From Nocardioides marinisabuli (GTDB lineage: Bacteria; Actinomycetota; Actinomycetes; Propionibacteriales; Nocardioidaceae): a DNA stretch of 64,000 bases. Under the pieces are notes generated by a model. The model searched no databases. It was not told the DNA's origin and saw nothing but the letters and a program-made list of their open reading frames with translations. The stretch is taken from positions 2,542,001 through 2,606,000 of the forward strand of contig NZ_CP059163.1 of the NCBI RefSeq assembly GCF_013466785.1, in the 5' to 3' direction. A program made the translations under genes and the position numbers. Below are positions 8,180 to 16,631 of this stretch, piece by piece. How positions within the stretch are numbered: position 1 is the first letter of the stretch; each line of letters opens with the position of its first letter.

Positions 8180-9490
8180 TCAGGCGGCGGGCGTGTAGTC
8201 GTCGAGGACGATCTGCAGGCGGGGGTGGAGGATGTCGACCCGTGGTCGCGTTGGTGCTGCTGTGACTGGTGGGTCGCCGGGTGGGAGGTCGGGTGCCCTC
8301 GAGCGGACCTGGTGTCCGGTGGGGGTGGTCGTGACGACGGTGCTGCCCTCGGTGGTGGCGGTGAAGCCGGGGGCTTCCTTGGCCTGGTTGCAGGCCTCGC
8401 AGAGGCCTTGTCCGTTGGTGGCGCTGGTGGGGCCGCCGGCGTGGTCGGGGACCACGTGGTCGTGGTGCCGGATCGGGGCGTCGCACCACGGGGTGCGGCA
8501 CGACTGGTCGCGCAGGTCGATGAACAGCCCCAGGCCGGCGGGGAAGGCGCGTGCCCGGGAGTCCATCGCGACCAGCGCCCCGGTGCTGGTGGTGTAGAGC
8601 CTGCGCAGCGTCGCCTGCGCCTGCTCGACCGCGGTGGCGACCAGCTCACGGGCGAACCCGGCTGGCACCGGCCCGTAGCCGGCGACCCAACCGGGCTGGT
8701 GGCCGCCGCCGAGGAGGGTGGCGTCGGAGACCGTCAGGTTCACCGCCACCGGCACCGCAGGAACTGGCGCCGGCTCGGCGGGGCGGTCGGTGAGCACGGA
8801 GGTGACCAGGGTGTCGGCCATGACCTGCCCGCGGGAGCGCTCATCGCCACTCGCACGGGCGGAGTCGGCGGCGCGGGTGAGCGCGGCGTAGGCAGCGACG
8901 CCTTGGGCGACCGGGAGCAGCGCGGTCAGGTAGGTCATCGTGTCGGGTGCGGGTCGCAGGGACACGTACCGCTCGCTCTCGGCCTTTCGGGAGCGCTTCA
9001 GCGCGGCGTGCGGGTCGACCTCGTAGGCGCGGGCCCGGGCCGCGGCGACCAGCCGCTTGTCGCCCCAGCCGTCGGTGGTCTCGGGGTCGGCCATCAGCTC
9101 CGCATCGACCCGGCGCCGGTCCTGCAGCGACAGGCACGCGGTCTCGCGGGCCAGGAGGGTGGCGCGCCACTCGCTGCACCAACCGGCGCGCATCGCGGCC
9201 AGGGTGTGCGGCATCTCGGCCACCAGCATCTTCGCCAACCCGAGGTGGCGAGCGCCCCGGTTGGGAGACTCCCGCCTCGCCAGCCCGACCTGCGAGGCCA
9301 CCCCGACACCCTGCCGCTCAGTGGGCAATCCGGCCGCGGCGTGGCGGCGGCGTACGACCTCGTCGAGACGAGCAGTCAGCTCCACCTGCAGCGCGCCGAG
9401 TCGGCACTTCTGCTCCTCCGCGGCCCGCAACGCCTCGACCAGCTCGGCCTCGCCACAGGCGAAGTCGGTGGCGGGGGGAGCGGAGGTCAT
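8180..9490 (-). CDS. DUF222 / 13E12-type HNH endonuclease
   Basis: This 436-residue protein has an N-terminal DUF222 region (about residues 10-300) and a C-terminal HNH nuclease module. The latter has RDQSCRTPWCDAPIRHHDHVVPDHAGGPTSATNG and a following CEACNQAKEAPGF, giving Cys pairs for zinc and the His-Asn-His catalytic set. The start ATG at 9488-9490 lies six bases after TAAAAT, an ideal leaderless -10. A perfect LexA box is at 9504-9519 just upstream, so expression is probably induced by DNA damage, as known for some 13E12-family genes in mycobacteria. These genes are multicopy in actinobacteria and their biological role is unclear. Confidence 0.88.
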   Translation of the reverse strand: MTSAPPATDFACGEAELVEALRAAEEQKCRLGALQVELTARLDEVVRRRHAAAGLPTERQGVGVASQVGLARRESPNRGARHLGLAKMLVAEMPHTLAAMRAGWCSEWRATLLARETACLSLQDRRRVDAELMADPETTDGWGDKRLVAAARARAYEVDPHAALKRSRKAESERYVSLRPAPDTMTYLTALLPVAQGVAAYAALTRAADSARASGDERSRGQVMADTLVTSVLTDRPAEPAPVPAVPVAVNLTVSDATLLGGGHQPGWVAGYGPVPAGFARELVATAVEQAQATLRRLYTTSTGALVAMDSRARAFPAGLGLFIDLRDQSCRTPWCDAPIRHHDHVVPDHAGGPTSATNGQGLCEACNQAKEAPGFTATTEGSTVVTTTPTGHQVRSRAPDLPPGDPPVTAAPTRPRVDILHPRLQIVLDDYTPAA

Positions 9491-9503
9491 GCCCCGATTT
9501 TAC

Positions 9504-9519
9504 TCGAACGTGAGTTCGA
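9504..9519. promoter_or_regulatory. SOS (LexA) box of the HNH nuclease gene
   Basis: The sequence TCGAACGTGAGTTCGA is a perfect 6-4-6 palindrome matching the actinobacterial LexA consensus TCGAAC-N4-GTTCGA. It overlaps the region just upstream of the TAAAAT -10 (9497-9502, minus strand) of the HNH gene. LexA bound here would block that promoter. Confidence 0.85.
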
Positions 9520-9579
9520 CGGCTAGAGCTGTGTGAGATCTGTGGACGACTTCGTCCCACTCCCCAAGGCCGGCCTCGG

Positions 9580-11223
9580 TCAGGCAGCAGACCCGTTGCA
9601 GTCGTCGTCGCGCAGCACGGGTCCGGTCGTCCGCCACCACGCGGCCGCTCGTTGGGAAGCTCGGTCGAGGCCCGCGACCTCCTCCAGCCGTTGCGGCGCG
9701 ACCATCCCCAGTGTCAGCGTGACCCCGTAGCGGACGTCGGGATCGCTGGTGCCTGCGGCCAGCGCGACGAGTGCGTCGGCCTCGGCGGCGGTGAGTGGGC
9801 GCGGCGACAGGCTCAGGGCGTACAGAGCCTCCCGCTGGGACTCGGAGACGGTCGTGGCGCAAGCGCGCTCGACCATCTCGTCGGTGCGACCGCCGTGCCC
9901 CAAGGCTCCGAGAAGAGCCCAGGCGCGCAGGCCCACGACAGGGTTGTCGTCCTGGGTCAGGCTCAGGGCCCGTTCGGCGACCACAGCGGCGTACGGGCTC
10001 GCGCCGAGCGTGCGGCCGGCCAGGGAGCGCCGCCAGCCGTGCACGTGGAACAACGCCTCCTGGACCAGGCGGTCGAGCATCAGGTCGGGCTCGGGCGTGG
10101 TGCGGGTCGACCCGGCCGTGTCGACCTGGGCACCCCAGCCAACGCGCTTCCCGATGCCGCGCGAGAGCTGCAGCGGCACCAGCGAGGCCTGCTCCCGGGC
10201 GCGGAGCACGGTCTCGCGGGTCCCGACGTGGCGGATCGCCGTGACCAGCCGGTCGAACGCGGCTGCGGGGAGGTGGGTGGCGAGGTCGAGGGTGGAGAGC
10301 GCCTCGCTGGTGCTGGTGGTGCGCGCGAGCCGGCGCGCGCACATCGCCTCCAGCTCGTGCTGCGCCGCATGGTCGAGATGGCCCCGAGCGAGCTTGGTGG
10401 TGACCACGCCGAGCGTGCCCGACCGCAGTCGTCGGCTCGAGCTCCGCAAGAGCTTGAGCACCAGGTCGGAGGCGCCCGGGCCGTCCACCTCGGCGAGCAG
10501 CGAGAGCACCGGAGTCACGACCTGCACGTCGCGTCGGGTCAGCCAGCGCCCGGCTGCGCGCAAGAGGTGCGGCTGGGCGACCGGGTGGTCGAGCAGAGTC
10601 ACGCACGCCTCGTGCCGGCGGTGGTGGGCGACCCCGCGCGTGCGCGCCAGCTCCGAGACCAACCGGTCGCAGACCGCCTGCCACAGCGGCGACGGCATGT
10701 AGAAGTGGTGGAAGGCGCTGACCGCAACGGCCCAGGAGAGCCACTCGGCCCCGTTGACGCGCGCCCCGGCCCGACCCGCCCGGTCGAGGATGTCGTCGAT
10801 CTCCGCCGCCGGAGGTGCGGGCACCTCGGCGAGAGCGGCACGTTCCTCGAGGTGGCCAGAGGACCTGGCCATCAGTCGCGAGATCGCCAGCAACCGGGCC
10901 CGTGGCTGGTCCGCCTCCTGCTCGTAGAGCGCCGTCACCGGTGCGGGCACCGCGTGGTTGCCCGACTCCCAGCGGCTGATGCGGCTCACGTCAGCGGTGA
11001 TCTGCTCAGCGCGCAGTCGACGGGCCAGCTCGGCACGCGTGCGCAGCACGGCCGGCACCGTGCGGCTGGTGACGTGCAGCCACGAGGCGCGAGGCCATGC
11101 GCGGAATGAGCCGGCCGCCATCGGCGTGGGATCGACCGGCATCACGACCGGCCGCCCCGAGCGGCGCCGAGGCGTGCGAGCAGGGGGCGCCGGGTGCTGG
11201 GGATCAGGGGCTTCAGACGGCAC
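9580..11223 (-). CDS. HTH + helical-repeat regulator, module 1
   Basis: This 547-residue protein has a putative helix-turn-helix near residues 60-105 (AELARRLRAEQITADVSRISRWESG, as in XRE proteins). A long, mostly helical region follows with HEAT-like repeats such as RRHEACVTLLDHPVAQPHLLRAAGRW. It ends in a conserved Trp-rich tail (AAAWWRTTGPVL). The GTG at 11221-11223 is preceded by AGGAGG at a six-base gap; with this start the length equals that of the paralogue at 14715-16358 exactly. It is divergent from the giant secreted protein gene at 11459, which suggests it controls that gene. The regulatory role is inferred; I know no characterised member of this architecture. Confidence 0.72.
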   Translation of the reverse strand: MPSEAPDPQHPAPPARTPRRRSGRPVVMPVDPTPMAAGSFRAWPRASWLHVTSRTVPAVLRTRAELARRLRAEQITADVSRISRWESGNHAVPAPVTALYEQEADQPRARLLAISRLMARSSGHLEERAALAEVPAPPAAEIDDILDRAGRAGARVNGAEWLSWAVAVSAFHHFYMPSPLWQAVCDRLVSELARTRGVAHHRRHEACVTLLDHPVAQPHLLRAAGRWLTRRDVQVVTPVLSLLAEVDGPGASDLVLKLLRSSSRRLRSGTLGVVTTKLARGHLDHAAQHELEAMCARRLARTTSTSEALSTLDLATHLPAAAFDRLVTAIRHVGTRETVLRAREQASLVPLQLSRGIGKRVGWGAQVDTAGSTRTTPEPDLMLDRLVQEALFHVHGWRRSLAGRTLGASPYAAVVAERALSLTQDDNPVVGLRAWALLGALGHGGRTDEMVERACATTVSESQREALYALSLSPRPLTAAEADALVALAAGTSDPDVRYGVTLTLGMVAPQRLEEVAGLDRASQRAAAWWRTTGPVLRDDDCNGSAA

Positions 11224-11458
11224 GCGGAGCCTCCTCGGTGACTCGGGAACGGCGCAGGGGAGCAACGATCCGGCGCCCGGTCGTTGCGCATTAAAGCAAA
11301 ATTCGTGGCGTGGCACACATATCCGACGCGTCGTGAGGAGCGCTGTTTGTGTCTCCCGGTGTCGGCGCCCTCGAGGGGCGCGGCACCGGTCCTCGGGGAC
11401 CAGCACGTACGCCGGCGACGACGTCGCCGACGCATGTCCATCTCTCGAAAGGAACCAC
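11224..11458. promoter_or_regulatory. Divergent promoter region with structured leader, module 1
   Basis: An AT-rich patch (11283-11310) stands out in this GC-rich DNA and contains GTTGCGC directly followed by ATTAAAGC. The same two words occur in the module 2 region. The leader toward the secreted protein can form three short hairpins: GCGCCC/GGGCGC (about 11366-11382), GGTCC/GGACC (about 11388-11401) and CGGCGAC/GTCGCCG (about 11413-11429). An AAAGGAA ribosome site precedes the ATG at 11459. Exact transcription starts cannot be read from sequence. Confidence 0.5.
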
Positions 11459-14400
11459 ATGTTCAGCAGCGGCATGAAGCGAGGCCTCGCCTCGGGCGCC
11501 GTGTCGGCCCTGGCCGTCGCGGGTCTCCCGATGCTCGCCTCCTCGGCAGGAGCAGTGACCCACGCGAGCACCCTCGGCGCCGACGCCGTCGACCTGGTGC
11601 AGCCCGGGACGGACGTCTCGGCCAAGAACGACGGGCAGAACACGACCATGCGCCTGACCGCCCTCGGCGGGTCGAACGTCACGTCGGTGACGTTCGCCTA
11701 CCGCATCGGGGCTGCCGGCCCGTGGGTCGAGATCGGCACCGCCCAGCGCGACGACCAGGGCGCGTTCGGCCTCGAGTGGAACCCCTCCAGCATCGCCGGC
11801 GCCACGGACGTGACGCTGCGCGCCACCGGCAACGGACCGGCCGCCAAGCCCACCGACGACTCCGCAGCCGTCGCGGTCGACAACAACCTCGACACCGTCA
11901 ACGTCGACGAGGGTGACGCGCTCGACGTCTTCCAGGCGCCGTACACCAACGACGCCGCCAAGGGGCAGTTCGGAGTGCTCACCGGCACCTCCTCGGCGCC
12001 CGGCGCCACCCCGGCGCTGGACTTCTACGACCCCAGCGCGAAGGCGTGGCACGGCAGCAGCGACGCCACGACCAGCACCACGGCCAAGGGGGCCGCCACA
12101 GGCACCTGGCGCGGTGTCCTCGACATCACCGACTACGACTACGCCAGCGGCGGCACCGACGAGCTGCTGGTCAAGGCGACCGGGGCCACCGACGACGCCG
12201 AGTCCTTCGCGGTGAACCGGCAGAAGATCGACGCCGTCAGCGCCGAGCCCACCAGCGCCAACGTGCCGGGCAGCGGCAAGGCCGACATCACCATCACGGT
12301 GACCGACGCCGACGGTGACCCCGTCGCCGGTGCCGAGGTCCGTCGTGAGGGCGGCGCCTACGTCGGGCAGAGCGACGCCGACGGCAAGGTCACCACCCAG
12401 CAGGACGGCGGCACCGAGGCGTACTACTACGCCAACGCCACCGACAGCGACTCCTACGAGCCGGGGCTGGGCGACAAGAAGACCCAGGACGTGACGGTGG
12501 GGCAGTACGCCGCAGGCGCCGACAGCCTCGAGGCGGTCTCGGTGCACGGCGACGCCTTCGACGTCGACGAGCACGACGACCTCGACGACATTCAGGTCAA
12601 GGTCAAGGACCAGGAGGGCGAGGACTTCGCCACCACTCAGGTCGTGAAGTACTCCTGGAGCTTCACCGCCTTCGACGGCGATCCGAAGAGCAAGGACCTG
12701 ACCGACCCCGACGGCACCACCGCGGCGGTCGCCGGCACGGCCAGCATCCCGTTCCCGGAGCAGGCCGAGGGCGGCACCTACACGCTGACCGCCTCGCTCG
12801 AGGCCGACCCGGCCACGGGCCAGGGTGCGGTCGCGGCCTCGGAAGTGCTCACCGTCAAGGCAGGGGAGTCCTCGGTCGTCTTCGCCGACGACCAGGAGTC
12901 CGCCCCCGCCGGCTCCGCGACCGAGGTCGCGGGGCGCCTCGTGCTGGCTGACGGCACCGGACTGCCGGGCCGTCCGATCACGCTCACCTACACCGGGGGC
13001 GACGCCGGCTTCGACCAGGAGAACGGCGCCGACGCCAAGACACGCTCGGTGCGCACCGGCGACGACGGCGGCTTCAGCGTCACCCTCGACGACGTCGAGC
13101 AGGACGACCAGAGCACCGAGACCGGCAAGGTCGAGGCCAAGACCGACGACTACGAGGACCCGAACACGGCGGGCGACAGCGACAACCCGGGTGCCAGCGG
13201 TGAGGTCGCGGTCACGTTCTTCAACGAGACCGCTCCCGACGGCGCCGAGGTCGAGGTCTCGGGCCTCTCCGGCACGGGCACCCCCGGTGCGCCGCAGTAC
13301 GGCACCGCCCTGGTCACCGACAAGGACGGCAACCCCGTCGAGAACGTGGCTGTGACCCTCAGCGTCGACGGGGCCAGCTTCTTCACCAGTGGCCCGCAGA
13401 ACGGGGCCGCGGGGCAGGAGGCGGGCGACCTGGCTGACAGCGGCCAGGAGATCACCCGTGTCACCGACGCTGACGGCAAGGTCTCGTTCGCGGTCGGCAT
13501 CGAGCGCAGCGAGGAGTTCGACGGCAACGGCAAGGCCGCCGACCAGCTCGCGGCAGCCGTGGGAGACGCCACGGACACCGAGTCCGTCTCGTGGAGCACC
13601 GCCGACCCGCTCAACGGCGGGGAGGTCCTCATCGAGATGGCGGGTGCGTCCTACCAGGAGTCGGGCGTGCTGCCGAAGGCGCCGGTCACCGACGACGTCG
13701 CCTACGACGTCAAGGTGACCGACCAGTTCGGCAACCCGGTGGGCGGCGAGGACGTGGCAGTCTCCGCGGACGGCGGCGACGTCGTCAACGGTGCCGGCAA
13801 CGAGATCGACTCTGTGCAGCCCGGGTTCAGCGACGCGCCCGAGCTCTACCTGTCGTCCGACGAGGCCTCCGAGGCGACCCCCAGCGGGTCGTGGACCACC
13901 GACTCCTCGGTGTACGCCGCCGACGGTGCAGACGCCGACGACGACGCCGACGTGGTCACGACCGCAGACAGCGAGACGGTGACCGGCGATGGGCCGGTGA
14001 CCTCGTTCTACGAGGTCGACTTCGCAGCCAGCTCCTTCGAGCTGGGCCAGCTCGGTGACGAGCAGCGCGAGGTGGGCGAGACGGTCATCATGACCTACGA
14101 GGCGGCCGATCAGAACGGTGAGCCGATCGAGTTCGACGTCTCGTTCTTCCGGACCGGCCCTGGCGACGACAGCGACGGCGACGCCAACAAGACCGCGCCC
14201 ACGGGCGAGGACGGCTCGGCGACGTACGTCTTCTCCGGGAGCCAGGAGGGCACGGCGAAGCTGTCGGCCCTCGGCTACCTGGACAACGAGGTGGTGCCGG
14301 AGTCGCGTGCGACCGACACCGTGACCTTCGGTCAGCTTGACGACGGCGACCCCAGCGACCCGATCGAGATCGTGATCGCTGGTGACAGCAACGGCTCGAA

Positions 14401-14647
14401 GAAGGACGTCGTGCGGGCCTCGGTCGACGAGAACGCTGCGGGCGAGACGATCAAGCTGTTCAAGATCCGCGGCAAGAAGAAGGACGGCAACAAGCGTCTC
14501 AAGCAGATCCGCCAGGACATCGTGACCGAGGACGGCCAGCTGACCTTCAAGGTCGCTGACCGCAACGGGAACCGCAAGACGCGGTTCATCGCCAAGGTCA
14601 CGCGCGGTGGCAACACCAACAAGTCGAACACCCAGAAGATCCGCTGA
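11459..14647 (+). CDS. Giant secreted Asp-rich Ig-like repeat protein, module 1
   Basis: This 1062-residue exported protein starts with a signal peptide (KRGLASGAVSALAVAGLPML, cleavage near SSAGA). The body is very acidic and built of repeated beta-sandwich-like units with Big/invasin-type phrases, for example ITVTDADGDPVAGAEVRREG, VTDKDGNPVENVAVTLSVDG and VTDQFGNPVGGEDVAVSADG. I see no cysteine. The last 90 residues switch to a basic domain (KLFKIRGKKKDGNKRL, then NTQKIR at the end) shared with the module 2 protein. No LPXTG motif or C-terminal membrane helix is visible, so the basic domain may mediate non-covalent wall or glycan attachment. The start ATG at 11459-11461 follows AAAGGAA. A surface-layer or adhesive role is inference. 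Confidence 0.78.
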   Translation: MFSSGMKRGLASGAVSALAVAGLPMLASSAGAVTHASTLGADAVDLVQPGTDVSAKNDGQNTTMRLTALGGSNVTSVTFAYRIGAAGPWVEIGTAQRDDQGAFGLEWNPSSIAGATDVTLRATGNGPAAKPTDDSAAVAVDNNLDTVNVDEGDALDVFQAPYTNDAAKGQFGVLTGTSSAPGATPALDFYDPSAKAWHGSSDATTSTTAKGAATGTWRGVLDITDYDYASGGTDELLVKATGATDDAESFAVNRQKIDAVSAEPTSANVPGSGKADITITVTDADGDPVAGAEVRREGGAYVGQSDADGKVTTQQDGGTEAYYYANATDSDSYEPGLGDKKTQDVTVGQYAAGADSLEAVSVHGDAFDVDEHDDLDDIQVKVKDQEGEDFATTQVVKYSWSFTAFDGDPKSKDLTDPDGTTAAVAGTASIPFPEQAEGGTYTLTASLEADPATGQGAVAASEVLTVKAGESSVVFADDQESAPAGSATEVAGRLVLADGTGLPGRPITLTYTGGDAGFDQENGADAKTRSVRTGDDGGFSVTLDDVEQDDQSTETGKVEAKTDDYEDPNTAGDSDNPGASGEVAVTFFNETAPDGAEVEVSGLSGTGTPGAPQYGTALVTDKDGNPVENVAVTLSVDGASFFTSGPQNGAAGQEAGDLADSGQEITRVTDADGKVSFAVGIERSEEFDGNGKAADQLAAAVGDATDTESVSWSTADPLNGGEVLIEMAGASYQESGVLPKAPVTDDVAYDVKVTDQFGNPVGGEDVAVSADGGDVVNGAGNEIDSVQPGFSDAPELYLSSDEASEATPSGSWTTDSSVYAADGADADDDADVVTTADSETVTGDGPVTSFYEVDFAASSFELGQLGDEQREVGETVIMTYEAADQNGEPIEFDVSFFRTGPGDDSDGDANKTAPTGEDGSATYVFSGSQEGTAKLSALGYLDNEVVPESRATDTVTFGQLDDGDPSDPIEIVIAGDSNGSKKDVVRASVDENAAGETIKLFKIRGKKKDGNKRLKQIRQDIVTEDGQLTFKVADRNGNRKTRFIAKVTRGGNTNKSNTQKIR

Positions 14648-14667
14648 GGTTCGACCCACTGACCGGT

Positions 14668-14701
14668 CCGGGTGCCCCGTTGCTGCTGGCGGGGCACCCG
14701 G
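14668..14701. terminator. Bidirectional terminator hairpin
   Basis: An 11-bp perfect stem (CCGGGTGCCCC with GGGGCACCCGG) encloses a 12-base loop. It lies between the stop of the secreted protein gene (14647) and the stop of the convergent regulator gene (14715). A short T-rich stretch follows on the plus strand. It probably ends transcription from both sides. Confidence 0.8.
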
Positions 14702-14714
14702 ATCGTCCCGTTTC

Positions 14715-16358
14715 TCAGCCGGCGTCGGCCAGGGCGGGCCCGACCCGCAGCCACCAGTTCGCGATCTCGCGCTGCTCCGCCGGCAGCGAGTCCATGCGAC
14801 CCAGGCTGCCGGGGGCTCCGGTGCCGAGCGCCAGGAGGCCCGCGGACCGCACGCCGCGGTGCGTCGTCCTCAGCGTCGTGTCCACGACGCGGGCCGCTTC
14901 CTCCGTGTCAAGGGTGGTCCCGCTGCTGCCCAGGCAGGTCAGGGCGCGACGCTGCACCCAGGGACGACGCTCGTCGGCCGCGAGCCGAGCGATGTCGTCA
15001 CGTCGGGTGCCGGTGCCGAGCTGCCAGATGGCCTCCCAGGCCAGGGCGCCGACGAACTCGCTGTCGCCCGAGGCCAGCGACAGGCAGGCGTCGGACACGG
15101 CCGGCCCGTACGGGCTGACGCGCAGCAGGCTCGTGGCCATCGACCGGCGTGCGCCGTGCACGTGGAAGAGCGCCTCGCCGACGAGTCGGTGCAGCAGGAG
15201 ATCGGGCTCGGCGGCGTACAGCATGGGGGTGACCGACTGGGCCTGCGCCGCGATGTTGCGGCTGAGCGTGCGAGCAACCTCAGCGGGCAGCAGGCAGTGC
15301 GTCTCTCGGCTCGACTCGACCCGGCCGCGCAGCTGGGCGTCGCGTACGCTCCTCAGGACGCGCTGGTACGAGGACTCAGGCAGGCAGCTCATCAGATCCA
15401 GGATGTCGATCCCGCTCTGGCCCTGGGGGGTGACCAGCTCGCGGATGGCGCGCTGCTCCAGCAGGGCCAGCGCCACTCCCTGGAAGTGGCCGCGGGCGGA
15501 CTTGGCGGCGGCCACCTGGACAGCTCCCTGGTTGAGGGGGCGAGCGTTCGCGTCGAGCAGGCGGAGCACGAGCTTGCTCGCGGCCTCGTTGCGGACGTGG
15601 TGCAGCAGCGAGAGGAGGGGGCTGACGACCTGTACATGAGGGTCGATGAGCCAGTCCCCGAGGGCGTTCACGACGTGACGCTGAGCGACGGGGTGGGAGA
15701 TCAGGGTCACCGCGGCCTCGTAGCGACGCAGCCGGTCGCCGCCCACGGTGCGTGCCAGCTCGTTGACCAGTCGCCTGCAGACGGTGTCCCAGGTGGACTT
15801 GGGCAGCAGCACCATCTCGAAGCGGGTGACCTCGACAGCGAGGCGGAGCCAGTCCGCGCCCACCATCGGGGCGGTCGAGTCGGCAGCCTGCTCGAGCAGC
15901 TCGGAGACCAGCTTGTCGGGCGCGCTGTCGGCGTCGGAGAAGGCCACGGGCTCAGGTGCCGGGGTGGTCGGGTCGGAGACGCGCAGCACGGACCGTTGGG
16001 CGGCCAGCAGCACCCCGTCGGGCAGGCCGATCGCCTGTTCGTAAGCACGGACCACCTTGACCGAGACGCTTTGCGTGCCGGATTCCCACCGGCTCACCCG
16101 ACTCAGGTCGGCGGCTACCCCGAGGTCGCGCAAGCGCTCGACGAACGAGCTGCGGCTCGCCAGTCCTGCGTCCGTCGAGCACGACCGACTGGTGGCCAGC
16201 AACCACGAGGTGCGTGCGACCGGGTCGGTGGTTCGGGAGGGCATGGAGCTCGGGTCGTCGGGCAGCTGGGTCGGCCGTCCCCGTCGCTTCGTGGGTGCGC
16301 CGCCGGGGGTCCTCGACCTCGACGGGCTGGGGCGGGCCGGGCGGACCGATCCTCGCAA
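14715..16358 (-). CDS. HTH + helical-repeat regulator, module 2
   Basis: This 547-residue paralogue has the same layout as the module 1 regulator. The N-terminal HTH (FVERLRDLGVAADLSRVSRWESG) is followed by helical repeats (LRRYEAAVTLISHPVAQRHVVNALGDWL aligns with the same segment of its paralogue), a shared EPDLLLHRLVGEALFHVHGARRS block and the tail IANWWLRVGPAL. A TTG at 16356-16358 is preceded by GGAGA at six bases and gives exactly the same length as the paralogue; an ATG further in would lose part of the conserved region. It is divergent from the giant secreted protein at 16632. Control of that gene is an inference from the repeated arrangement. Confidence 0.72.
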   Translation of the reverse strand: MRGSVRPARPSPSRSRTPGGAPTKRRGRPTQLPDDPSSMPSRTTDPVARTSWLLATSRSCSTDAGLASRSSFVERLRDLGVAADLSRVSRWESGTQSVSVKVVRAYEQAIGLPDGVLLAAQRSVLRVSDPTTPAPEPVAFSDADSAPDKLVSELLEQAADSTAPMVGADWLRLAVEVTRFEMVLLPKSTWDTVCRRLVNELARTVGGDRLRRYEAAVTLISHPVAQRHVVNALGDWLIDPHVQVVSPLLSLLHHVRNEAASKLVLRLLDANARPLNQGAVQVAAAKSARGHFQGVALALLEQRAIRELVTPQGQSGIDILDLMSCLPESSYQRVLRSVRDAQLRGRVESSRETHCLLPAEVARTLSRNIAAQAQSVTPMLYAAEPDLLLHRLVGEALFHVHGARRSMATSLLRVSPYGPAVSDACLSLASGDSEFVGALAWEAIWQLGTGTRRDDIARLAADERRPWVQRRALTCLGSSGTTLDTEEAARVVDTTLRTTHRGVRSAGLLALGTGAPGSLGRMDSLPAEQREIANWWLRVGPALADAG

Positions 16359-16631
16359 GGTGACTCTCCTGGTGGTTTCGACGACGTCTCGCGGCCCCGA
16401 TGCCGTGGCGCTATATACCCACAACTGGTGAAACGCGTCTCAGTTATTGCAAAGGAAGTTGCGCCCGACATTAAAGCCACATCAGGTCTCTTTACCTTCC
16501 TAGAGTCCGGATCGTCTTGCTGGGCGCTTCGTGCCCGGTGAGGCACACAGCGGCCCTTCGGGATTGCTGTGCCATGACCTCGTGCTCGGTCGAGGTCAGT
16601 CCTTACACACATCCGGAAGGATCTTTTCCAC
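16359..16631. promoter_or_regulatory. Divergent promoter region with structured leader, module 2
   Basis: The stretch 16410-16500 is strikingly AT-rich for this genome and contains GTTGCGC (16458-16464) and CATTAAAGC (16469-16477), the words shared with module 1. The leader toward the secreted protein can fold into a perfect 8-bp hairpin (TGACCTCG with CGAGGTCA, about 16573-16596) and an imperfect one around 16541-16572. The ribosome site GGAAGGA could itself pair with the TTCC next to the start. Long, structured leaders in both modules suggest post-transcriptional control, but no riboswitch class is recognised. Confidence 0.5.

Noticed and set aside
9500..9580. Possible short peptide after the regulator stop (GLGEWDEVVHRSHTALAVELTFE)
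   Set aside because: No start, no ribosome site, and it overlaps the LexA box and the HNH promoter.
11291..14659. A 1122-codon open frame antisense to the module 1 secreted protein
   Set aside because: Asp-rich GAC/GTC codons give long open antisense frames; the plus strand has a signal peptide and ribosome site, the minus strand has neither.
14607..16541. A 644-codon open frame antisense to the module 2 regulator
   Set aside because: It is a high-GC shadow: the opposite strand encodes the conserved 547-residue regulator, while this frame is Gly/Arg/Gln-rich with no fold-like pattern.
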